DNA of 64,000 bases from Tritrichomonas musculus (lineage: Eukaryota > Parabasalia > Tritrichomonadida > Tritrichomonadidae): positions 1,364,001-1,428,000 of the forward strand of contig JAPFFF010000038.1 of assembly GCA_039105265.1 (NCBI GenBank). Direction: 5' to 3'. Within the stretch, counting starts at the first letter, position 1, and every line of letters begins with the position of its first letter. The notes below the pieces were generated by a model. That model did no database searches. It was given only the letters and a program-made list of their open reading frames with translations, and had not been told where the DNA came from. Of this stretch, positions 8,846 to 17,100 are shown piece after piece. Made by a program: the position numbers and the translations under genes.

Positions 8846-10594
8846 TTAAATGATTGTTGAGACCTTATATCGAGGTATCAATTGAGTTCTATTTTTGTCA
8901 TCTTTGACTTCGTAAAGGCCATTCTTGAAACCAACTATTTGATGATTTCCTGGTTGAATTATTGATCTACGTTTCATGAGGCTATCATGTTCATTGTAAA
9001 GTTTGACAGGAGTGTTTGGTTCTAAATGGAAACCCGGTTGAGACATGATTTTATAGTTCTCTTGAGAAATACGTTTAACGATGAACTCTTCAAGGTCTGG
9101 ATCTTCTTGAACCATCTTTGGACTAACTTTGAAACCAGCATATTTGGACAACGTTTGATGTGGGGCATTGTTGTATTGATTAACGATTTCGTCAATGACT
9201 GATGGAGTAATGATACCTTCTTGCATGTTGTATGCCATGTCACGGATAGTTCTAATGACTCGATCGATGATTCCTAATGAACCATGCATTGGATCTGTCT
9301 TTACTTGTTTCTGTTCACGTTTCATGAAATCTGGATAGTGACCCATTTGCATTCGAGGTACTTCAGTGAAAGTTATTCCATGATTGGTATAGAAAGACCA
9401 TGCATCATATGAATCGAAAGCACTCTCTCCATCACCAGATAGGTATTTGACTTTCATTCCTGATTGAATTAAACGATCAAGAGTACGGAGATATGTGGGT
9501 GTGTTCTTGGATGCTTTGGAGAAACGTTTAGCTTTATCTTCATCGGTATCGTTTTCATTGAATACTATGTTGTTCATGAGACCAGCAAAGAGGTATCTTG
9601 TGTTTACGTTAATGGCAATCAGATAGCATAACTTGTCAACGAACATTAGATCAATCAAGTATGTGTAACGTTTAGAAACTTTGTGTAATTGGTATTTCTT
9701 TAGGTTTTGCTTTAATGGAAAGTAGGATGTGGTATCAGAAATGATTGATGATTTGGTTGGATAGATGGATTGTAAAGCTTTGATCTTGTCTGGTGATTTG
9801 AATGCAATGGTGTTGAATGAAGGTGTTTCTTGGTATTCCACAAAGGTACCTGATTGATGATAGAACTTGTGGGTATACGTTTCGTACCAGTCTTCAATGG
9901 GTTTGGTTGTATGTGGCCATCCACGAGTTACTTTAATGAATTCATCGAGAGTTAGAAGCTTATCATGATTGTAAACGACATATTCATTGAGTTTATCGTT
10001 AAAGGTATTGGTTAGTTTGGGTCGAGTTGAGGGTTGAGTTGAGGACTTCTTAGATGACCATTTCTGAAGGTATTCGTTCCAGAGAATGTCTTTATCGGAT
10101 TGACTTAGACGGGAAATGTGTTCATAATTGTCAAACACTGATCGAGATGATTTACGTTTATTGTTCTTTACTTTGTCGTCAATTAATTGTCTGGCTATAC
10201 GTAGAGTTGATTGTCGGTTTTGTTCGTTTTGATGTTGGATGTCTTCGATTTTGGATTTGATTCTATTGGATTCATTGATGACTGTTTTGAATAGTGTGTC
10301 TGAATGAACTGAAATGAAGTTGTTTAGAATGGTTTCGTCAATGGGTGGAGGTGGAGAGTTTGGATTACGATTATGGAATAGTGTGTACCAATTATGGATG
10401 TTTGAGATGATGAATGATTGGCATTTAGAATGATCCGATAAGATGTCGTTAATGAATGGTAGATCAGATTCATCAGGTTTACGTGATCGGTGGAATATTA
10501 ACTCTCCATGGTGGATTGTGTTTTGGTATCCTTTGATTCTGTCTTTGAGGTATTCACAAATTCGTTCAACGTTTTGAAATAAGATTTGGTTCAT
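8846..10594 (-). CDS. Polinton RVE-type (retroviral-like) integrase
   Basis: Inserts the element's ends into target DNA. The RVE catalytic core spans residues about 300-460, with acidic positions in YLIDLMF, in LSGDGESAF, and in the LGIIDRVIRTIRDM helix that carries the third acidic residue. The C-terminal 60 residues (PVKLYNEHDSL, then PGNHQIVGFKNGLYEVKDD) look like an SH3/chromo-like DNA or chromatin binding domain, common in Polinton integrases. The N-terminal 290 residues are basic and partly coiled coil. The gene faces the polymerase and is divergent from the small frame at 10636. Length (582 residues) is within the broad range for Polinton integrases. Confidence 0.92.
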   Translation of the reverse strand: MNQILFQNVERICEYLKDRIKGYQNTIHHGELIFHRSRKPDESDLPFINDILSDHSKCQSFIISNIHNWYTLFHNRNPNSPPPPIDETILNNFISVHSDTLFKTVINESNRIKSKIEDIQHQNEQNRQSTLRIARQLIDDKVKNNKRKSSRSVFDNYEHISRLSQSDKDILWNEYLQKWSSKKSSTQPSTRPKLTNTFNDKLNEYVVYNHDKLLTLDEFIKVTRGWPHTTKPIEDWYETYTHKFYHQSGTFVEYQETPSFNTIAFKSPDKIKALQSIYPTKSSIISDTTSYFPLKQNLKKYQLHKVSKRYTYLIDLMFVDKLCYLIAINVNTRYLFAGLMNNIVFNENDTDEDKAKRFSKASKNTPTYLRTLDRLIQSGMKVKYLSGDGESAFDSYDAWSFYTNHGITFTEVPRMQMGHYPDFMKREQKQVKTDPMHGSLGIIDRVIRTIRDMAYNMQEGIITPSVIDEIVNQYNNAPHQTLSKYAGFKVSPKMVQEDPDLEEFIVKRISQENYKIMSQPGFHLEPNTPVKLYNEHDSLMKRRSIIQPGNHQIVGFKNGLYEVKDDKNRTQLIPRYKVSTII

Positions 10595-10635
10595 TTAGGA
10601 TGATATTAAATTAAACTATAGATGATAATTATTTA

Positions 10636-10938
10636 ATGAAAGTAATTTTTTATCAGATACTAAATAGTATGAATAGATCAGTTAATGGATCAGTTAATGA
10701 ATCAGGTGATGAATTCACTTTACCTCCTTTGAAGAAGAGGCATGAAAGGAAGAGTTTTGCTACGAATACGTTGAAGTTGATCAATTCAAGGTTGCAATAT
10801 TATAGAAGAGTTTTGAGTCAACCAGAGCCGACAGATGAAAAGAAGCTTCGTAAACGTCAAATCATTAAAGCTAAATATGAACATAACATGAAAGTACGTA
10901 AACTGTTGACTAGAGCTGTTGCCAATAGATACATTTAA
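10636..10938 (+). CDS. Small basic Polinton protein, unknown
   Basis: A 100-residue open frame starting at 10636, with an alternative ATG at 10669. The first 40 residues are Ser/Asn-rich and acidic; the rest is strongly basic and helical (KLINSRLQYYRRVLSQ, then a Lys/Arg-rich tail). The composition suits nucleic-acid binding, for example a condensing or regulatory protein, but no family is recognised. Its end overlaps the nominal long frame of the next gene, which I start further downstream. Confidence 0.5.
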   Translation: MKVIFYQILNSMNRSVNGSVNESGDEFTLPPLKKRHERKSFATNTLKLINSRLQYYRRVLSQPEPTDEKKLRKRQIIKAKYEHNMKVRKLLTRAVANRYI

Positions 10939-10969
10939 ATATCAATTATGTTCAAATAAATTTGAATTT

Positions 10970-10979
10970 AATATTTTTA
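10970..10979 (+). promoter_or_regulatory. AATATTTTTA box before HNH gene 1
   Basis: Same decamer as before the polymerase gene, ending 20 nt before the ATG at 11000. It helps decide that start over the upstream ATG at 10919. Confidence 0.4.
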
Positions 10980-10999
10980 CTTTAATACAAATAAGTTTC

Positions 11000-11599
11000 A
11001 TGAATAAAGAATCAAAGTTTGTTCCATTGAAGGATTTTGAAAATGAATATGAGATCTGTACGGAATATCCATTTGACATCAGAAATAAAGATGATCATAT
11101 AGTTGTTGAAGAGTTTAAACGTGGAATGGGTTACATAACAGTCAAATTAAATGATGGATTGCACGATAAACATAAACTTATTGCATTACAATTCATTGAA
11201 AATGATGATCCAAATCATAAAACACAAGTAGATCATCTAAATAAAGATAGAATTGATAATCATTTAACAAATCTTCGATGGGTAACACCATCTAAAAATC
11301 TTGAAAATCGTTCTTCTGCTAATGGTATTATGTATGATTTTGTTGATGAACTTCCAGATAATATTATAAAGGTTGATTATTATCAATCCAAGTATTCTTA
11401 TTATGAATTTGAAGATAATAAATACTTTTATGATGTAGATAATGACGAATTTTATGTATTCATATCAGAAAACATATATAAGAAAATGCACATTTGTATC
11501 GACAAAAACAATTTGCCTGTTGTTAATTTGCGTGACATTGATAACAGAAAATGCAGTATGTATGTATCTAAGTTTAAACAACAGCATGACGTGATATAA
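11000..11599 (+). CDS. HNH endonuclease, copy 1
   Basis: The start at 11000 is chosen because the paralogue at 24612 begins at the equivalent place and an AATATTTTTA box precedes both. The N-terminal module (VPLKDFENEYEICTEYPFDI) resembles the NUMOD-type module of phage HNH proteins. The HNH core is HKLIALQFI, DHLNKDRIDNHLTNLRW, with the catalytic-type His in DHLNKD and structural Asn residues. A conserved C-terminal domain (YDFVDELPD, YYDV/FYVF, VNLRDID) is shared with copy 2. Likely a DNA-nicking or cutting enzyme; whether it acts in resolution, homing or host attack is unknown. Confidence 0.85.
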   Translation: MNKESKFVPLKDFENEYEICTEYPFDIRNKDDHIVVEEFKRGMGYITVKLNDGLHDKHKLIALQFIENDDPNHKTQVDHLNKDRIDNHLTNLRWVTPSKNLENRSSANGIMYDFVDELPDNIIKVDYYQSKYSYYEFEDNKYFYDVDNDEFYVFISENIYKKMHICIDKNNLPVVNLRDIDNRKCSMYVSKFKQQHDVI

Positions 11600-11634
11600 A
11601 TGAACCAATCAATACATTTTTTTTGTCAATGTAA

Positions 11635-12333
11635 ATGGCAGGAACACTTAGACAAGCAAGAATACTAAGCTCTGAAACGGACAACACTATCAAACAAGAG
11701 CAAGAGACTAATGTAAACATTAACATCAAACCTCAAACAAATCAACATATCCATCCTGAAAGAAGACCATCAACGGTACCGTTATATCCAAACGTTGAAC
11801 CATTAAACAATAATTCTGAAAGAATATTTGCTCCACAAAACGTAAATTTTACTATTCCGAACCCTCATATGAGTTCTCAAGAGGCTGGACAAACTATCAA
11901 TTCTCAGATGACACAGGGATCTCCATTAGCATTTCAACCTCAAACAAACAGTCCTTTCCAATCCAATATGGTTCAAGACAAAGGAATTGCAGATCTCGGA
12001 AATGAGTTAGATGAACTTGGTAAGCAGAATCAATTCTTGAAGATGATCATTGAGGCTTATGAATCGAATCCTTTGAAAGTTAATTCATATCTAGTTTGTG
12101 AGAGCAAGCTGTTGATGGACATGATTAAGATTTTGACTGGATGTGAGAAAGTTGAGTTGGTATTGGATGAAGACGTTGGATGTGGTGGTTGTGGTGCAAG
12201 TTCAGGTAAGATAATCTATGTTTCAAAGATATTGGTCACTAAAGGTGGGAAGACTGAAGACCTTAAATATGCATACAATGTTATCTATTCACAGTTCATC
12301 AAGTATGGTATATCGTTGAAGATGGTATGTTGA
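11635..12333 (+). CDS. Unknown Polinton protein with Gln/Asn-rich N-terminus (232 residues)
   Basis: Residues 1-120 are low-complexity and rich in Gln, Asn, Pro and Thr, probably disordered. Residues 125-232 look folded, with alternating helix and strand (FLKMIIEAYES, LLMDMIKILTGCEKVELVLD) and a Cys/Gly cluster, DVGCGGCGASSG, that could bind metal or form disulphides. The organisation, a disordered N-terminus plus a compact C-terminus, resembles the 324-residue protein at 18588-19562, but I see no clear sequence match between them. A 16-bp perfect palindrome begins 9 bp after the stop. Function unknown. Confidence 0.6.
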   Translation: MAGTLRQARILSSETDNTIKQEQETNVNINIKPQTNQHIHPERRPSTVPLYPNVEPLNNNSERIFAPQNVNFTIPNPHMSSQEAGQTINSQMTQGSPLAFQPQTNSPFQSNMVQDKGIADLGNELDELGKQNQFLKMIIEAYESNPLKVNSYLVCESKLLMDMIKILTGCEKVELVLDEDVGCGGCGASSGKIIYVSKILVTKGGKTEDLKYAYNVIYSQFIKYGISLKMVC

Positions 12334-12592
12334 AAAGGGTACCTCGGAATTCCGAGGGACGAGAATGTATTGATGATTTGGTTCATTTTTGAATGTCTCG
12401 AGCATGTACTCAAAACCCTTCAAATTTGGTTCATTTTAGAAGGTCTCGGGAAGGCGTACAAAATCGTACACCTTATTTTGTCAGTATATTTTCGGTTCAT
12501 TTTTGAATGTCTCGAGCATGTACTCAAAACCCTTCAAATTTGGTTCATTTTAGAAGGTCCCCGAAGGCCGTGCAAAATTGCACGCCCTATAA
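12334..12592. repeat. Dyad-rich repeat tract 1, upstream of the KilA-N gene
   Basis: Contains a perfect palindrome CCTCGGAATTCCGAGG (12342-12357), a dyad GTACAAAATCGTAC (12456-12469) and a dyad GTGCAAAATTGCAC (12570-12583). A 65-bp direct repeat occupies 12380-12444 and 12494-12558. Each copy ends in a 27-bp segment (12417-12443 and 12531-12557) that recurs at 21753-21779 in the second tract. A short open frame crosses this tract but is explained by the repeats. Looks regulatory or structural rather than coding. Confidence 0.7.
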
Positions 12593-12634
12593 TTTTCTAC
12601 AAATTCACTATAATTTTAAACTTACTGGTTTTCA

Positions 12635-12644
12635 AATATTTTTA
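12635..12644 (+). promoter_or_regulatory. AATATTTTTA box before the KilA-N gene
   Basis: Same decamer, ending 20 nt before the ATG at 12665. Confidence 0.4.
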
Positions 12645-12664
12645 ACTTTTTATCTTCAACACAA

Positions 12665-13357
12665 ATGAAGGCTGAGTGCACAACCATTACTGAAAACAAT
12701 GAAGAGTTCATTCAATCAACATATAACGGAATTTCTGTATATCAAAGAAAGAAAGATGGATTCATAAATGTGACCAAACTATGTTTTGATGGTGGTCGTG
12801 ATTTCAGAACATTCAAGAGAAGTAAGAGATGGAACGAAATCATTCAATATTACCTTAAATTTGAGGCCGTGCAAAATTGCACACCCATATACGAGCTTCG
12901 AAAATCATATAATTTAATGCAAGGACAATTCCTAATACCAGATTTGGTTCACTTTGTTGCTGAATGGATTAGTTTAGAATACTCATTTACGGTGAAGCAT
13001 ATCATGGATTCCATTAACGATAAAGTCCACGATGTCCTTGAGAAGAATCATTTACCAGACACAGTTGAGAATTCTAAACCAATCTTTAAAGAAGTTGCTA
13101 AACGAATTACATTGAAGATCGATGTAGATTTAGTTAATGGTCAATGCTGGGGTGTCAGAGATGATGTACATAGATTGGATCAAAATGAACAAGATGATCT
13201 CAGAAGTGACATTGATAAGTACAACTCAATCAAGCAACAATTAAATGCAAACCCTAATGATACAACATTAAAGAAACAATTAAATGAATCTAAAGCGAAA
13301 CTTGAAAGTGAGTGGAAATGGTTCATTCCAACGTATTACCCAGAATTTCAATACTAA
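12665..13357 (+). CDS. KilA-N domain DNA-binding protein
   Basis: Residues about 15-125 match the KilA-N/APSES-like fold: YNGISVYQRKKDGFINVTKL, a GGRDFRTFKRSKRW block, LIPDLVHFVAEWIS, and TVKHIMDSIND. KilA-N proteins are DNA-binding proteins of phages, large DNA viruses and mobile elements, generally thought to regulate. The C-terminal 100 residues are helical and charged. It lies directly downstream of dyad tract 1, and its own coding sequence contains the same 14-bp dyad (12869-12882), which suggests autoregulation, though this is inference. A long structured non-coding region follows. Confidence 0.85.
   Translation: MKAECTTITENNEEFIQSTYNGISVYQRKKDGFINVTKLCFDGGRDFRTFKRSKRWNEIIQYYLKFEAVQNCTPIYELRKSYNLMQGQFLIPDLVHFVAEWISLEYSFTVKHIMDSINDKVHDVLEKNHLPDTVENSKPIFKEVAKRITLKIDVDLVNGQCWGVRDDVHRLDQNEQDDLRSDIDKYNSIKQQLNANPNDTTLKKQLNESKAKLESEWKWFIPTYYPEFQY
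12869..12882. promoter_or_regulatory. 14-bp dyad GTGCAAAATTGCAC inside the KilA-N gene
   Basis: An exact copy of the dyads at 12570-12583 and 21997-22010, with the flanking context GGCC...CACCC partly conserved. Here it lies within codons of the KilA-N domain, so the match to two intergenic copies is unexpected. Possible operator; unproven. Confidence 0.4.
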
Positions 13358-13722
13358 CGTTTGTTTAAATGATTTCTCTTCAAATGGAATTAGTTGAAAC
13401 ATAACTGAACACTACATATGATTCTACATTATCTGCGCTTTAATTTGATATGTGATTCGTCGAAATTGGTTGAGTATTCGTTGAGATATGGTCTTCTGAA
13501 AATTGGTGCCAAAATCCTATATTTTTCCATATCTGGGAAAGGTGAAATGATTTGACCTTGGCGGTTAAGGTGAATTAAATTGACCTCATAACCGTCGAAA
13601 ACGATATCCCAAATCTATCGTCAAAACCGCTCTATCTGCTTCCTACACTGAGTTAGCGTCTCCAAGCCAAAAAGTGACACTCTCTTAAAAATAAATCCCT
13701 ATATGGACACATGTTGATGTCT

Positions 13723-13795
13723 GGCCAGACACGGCTCAGTGGTAAGTCGTATCCATGGTAATCCGGAGTACCTGGTTCGATTCTGCTATGGGCCG
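13723..13795 (+). tRNA. tRNA-like sequence in Polinton, doubtful as a functional tRNA
   Basis: It spans 73 nt from GGCC to GGCC plus G and is followed at once by a T run like a Pol III terminator. An A-box-like CGGCTCAGTGGT and a B-box-like GGTTCGATTCT sit at the right spacing, and a 4-bp D-stem forms. The acceptor stem pairs only at its outer four positions, and the T and anticodon stems pair poorly. It may be a degenerate tRNA, a tRNA mimic or an internal Pol III promoter for the structured RNA downstream. Confidence 0.3.
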
Positions 13796-13852
13796 TTTTT
13801 ATTTGTAAAATTCTTCATATTCTTCTGAGAGGTTCCGTATATGATCTCGTCC

Positions 13853-13966
13853 CTAGATGATGTTCGCTAATGCGTTCCGGTCGTGCTAGGTTGAAAGAAG
13901 AGTTATAATGGTTCCACATCTAGACGATGTTCGCTATTGCGTTCCGGTCGTGCTAGGGTGAAAGAA
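13853..13966. repeat. Two direct copies of a 47-bp unit
   Basis: Copies at 13853-13899 and 13920-13966 share the core GTTCGCTA(A/T)TGCGTTCCGG and differ at only a few places. They are enclosed by the inverted repeat TTCCGTATATGA. Part of the structured non-coding region. Confidence 0.7.
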
Positions 13967-14102
13967 AGGTCATATACGGAATTCTTTCTTCTTCTTCTGT
14001 TCTCAGGTGGAGATACATTTATGGTTTCCTCCAAGGACCGGTCCGTTACTGATTTTGAATGCACTACATCTCCACCTGGGAACGGTTTTTGGTTTTTTGA
14101 TT

Positions 14103-17100
14103 TTAGGATTTGAATAGAGAAAGAGTCGTTTCATTTATTTTTGCTGTGACCACACCAACTATTGATCTTTGAATTTTACACGATAAACCAAAGTCTTCAT
14201 CCAAGATCTTTCCGTTATAGAGAATTACGTCACCAATTTGATAGAGATTTGAATCATCAACTGTGAATAACATGTCTCCATGAGAAGCAAATTTGATACA
14301 TCCATTTTCAGCATCCACTTCTGTAATCACTCCAACGAACTCTTTATAGGATCCATTGATTACTACACTACAAATGCAATCAGTTGAATCGTTAGCAGTG
14401 GAACTAATGAAGGATCCGTTAACATATTTATATACATGTCCACTCATGAATACAGGCTTTCCTGCAACGAAATCAGATATGTTTTGACCTGCTTCGATTG
14501 GGCAGTAATGAGTGATGGTTGTGTTGGATGTACCATACATTACACCCTTAAATTTCGCTAAATACTTTCGGGACATGATTTGTCTTGAATATAGTTGTCT
14601 AGCATCTAATAATTCCTGAGTAGTTGTCCAGGGATATCCACCTATTGGGAAGTTATATGTAAGTGGACTTGATATTATATCATCAGTGTCTTCATAATAT
14701 AGTGGGAATTTGAAATTGTCGAAATACACAGTCCTCTGATGTAATACTATTACTATGTTATGGGGATTTCCATCTGTATCACGGAATAACACCCTTATTT
14801 CACAACATAGTGCATATTCACTTACTATGAATTCCAGTTGAATCACCTTATCTACAAGTTTTAGATAACGAATTGATATATCCGAGGACCCCTCCGTAAT
14901 TGAACTGCAATCAATGGCACATCTTTTTATTAGCTGCTCATCTGTAACAGCATTCGACTTCAATGCATACTTCTCATCAGCCTGGGTACTAGTATAATAT
15001 GGTGTCAAGTCAACTGGTGCTGGGATATCTTCAGTGAGTGCATACTTGGTCATATCTGGTAAGTCGTTGGTTTTAGCATAGGCATTACCGTCTATATCGC
15101 ATGCATTCATAACACAAACTTTTGATCGAGTAATCTCCAATGCAGTTATTTCATTGTATTTGATGGTCGCTGTATCACTGTTTGCATCAATATCAAAATC
15201 TAACCATCTCTCCTTCGAACTATCCAGTTGATTGCCAATGCTAAATATTCTTCTATTTCGAGAATGATTTGGTTTCATGACCATGAGAGGTGCATCACTA
15301 CTTGTCTGATTTGCTCCACCCAATGTCAGGATTTTGTTTGGGTCTTTGATATAAACCTCTCCACTGATATCAGTGAAATACTCTTTTGGTATATCTGTTG
15401 AGAGTGCATACTTGGTCATATCTGGTAAGTCTTGGGTCTTCGCATATGGTTCCAACGCAGTACTCAGTGCAGATTCATTAACCAAATCTGTTGGGATCTC
15501 AGGGATATCTGCTTTCAATGCATACTTTCCATCAGCCACATCCTTGGTCTCATACTTATCTAATTCATAAGCCAATTCATCTTCATCAACGAACTTCTCA
15601 TCAGCCTGGGCACTAGTGTAATATGGTGTCAAGTCAACTGGTTCTGGGATATCAGATTTTAATGCAAAATTAGTTTTTACGAAATTCATATTTGGAATAC
15701 AATACTCATCATAAACTTCAAGCTTGTATGAATAACATACTGATTCTAGATCGACAGCATAGTTATCATTATATCTGAATGTTCCACCATAATAGAAATA
15801 ATATATAGAAAAAGTATTTTCACCTTTCTTGTAATGATAATATTCCGAGTCTTCACTATCATACAAATATTCTCCTGAAATATCTTCATTATTACAAGAG
15901 CCTTTCACTATTAATGATGATTTCTTTAGTATTTTGCATAAATCTTCATCCAAATTTGCAATATTCGTTCTTTTATCCTCATCATTTGTTGTTCCATTTA
16001 CGAAGTGGGTAGTGATTGACAATTCTTGAGTTATATTTTCGGTTGATAATATGTCTTCTTTCTTTACATATGATTCTAAAGCAGTTGTCAAAGCAGATTC
16101 ATTAACCAAATTCTCTGGCATTTTTGGGATCTCATTCAACCAATTTGTTTTATGGTTTTCAATGAGTTTCTTGATAGCAGCTGCAGACATCAATTGCTTA
16201 TTCGTTAATGTTTCACCTAAACCTAATTCAGAATTCTCAACTTTGGTTGTATACTTGATTCTAACTGATAATGGTTCATGACTTCCCATGGTGATAATCA
16301 TTAAATATGGATCTTCGAAAGTAATTTCATAAAGTGACCCATTTGATGACTCATTTGATGTGAAACTCTTATCTTCATTGATGGAATATGTATTTAACTT
16401 GATTACTTCACCCTCATTGTCCACTTTGGTTTCAACTTCTAATGTACCTTTCAATGCATCAGTATAATATCTGTGACAATATTTCTCATTTGGGATCTCA
16501 ATAATGGTATCGACATATGTCAATTCTTTAATGATTTCTCTTGATTGATTCACAGATTTGTCTCTAACGACTTCATCAATATCTTCTAATTCTATTCCAT
16601 CATCTTTATCAGCATCTTTGGCAAATGATAGTTTAGAAAGACCTTTAATTCCATCAATAGAGATTTGCAATAGATCTCCAGCACCGACTTTCCCAAATGT
16701 AAATACAGATGATCCAATGTTAACGAACTTGCCGGCAATGTAATCAAACCAACTGAATTTAGGTTGCATGTCATCAAATTCTTTCTGCAAACGATTACAA
16801 TATTTCTCCAAAGATGATATGTCGTTAACAGCTATATCAACAACATTCCCTAACGAATTCAATTCAAAGATATGTGATTCAATGTTCTCTCCAATGACTA
16901 TTCCAGATGTTTGGATATTGAAGTTTGTCATCAATGTTGTGCAAGATTCCGGTCTAGGTGATACAGAATAGTAACCCGTTGAAGCTAGAAACTCGAATGT
17001 ATTGCCACCTGGGTATTCAATATTTTCATCAATTGGGATGTTGAATTCTTGTGAGGCCATCATGTAAACTCTCAAATTATCAGAATCTGTTTCAATAAAT

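Larger units (their letters stand above)
13358..14102. other. Structured non-coding region between convergent Polinton genes
   Basis: No credible open frame. It holds a tRNA-like segment (13723-13795), a duplicated 47-mer (13853-13899, 13920-13966) bracketed by a 12-bp inverted repeat TTCCGTATATGA (13833-13844, 13970-13981), and a hairpin with 11-bp arms CAGGTGGAGAT (14004-14014, 14068-14078) enclosing the palindrome GGACCGGTCC (14035-14044). GC content is higher than in the surroundings. Could be a non-coding RNA, a packaging signal or a replication site. Confidence 0.6.

Noticed and set aside
8846-10594. LTR retrotransposon as source of the integrase
   Set aside because: No reverse transcriptase, protease or LTRs; polymerase, ATPase and capsid candidates and the long inverted ends define a Polinton.
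10919-10999. N-terminal extension of HNH copy 1
   Set aside because: The paralogue lacks it, it overlaps the preceding gene and the promoter-like box lies inside it; the ATG at 11000 is the better start.
12370-12645. 91-codon open frame between the 232-residue gene and the KilA-N gene
   Set aside because: It consists of a 65-bp direct repeat and dyads; its protein repeats only mirror the DNA repeat.
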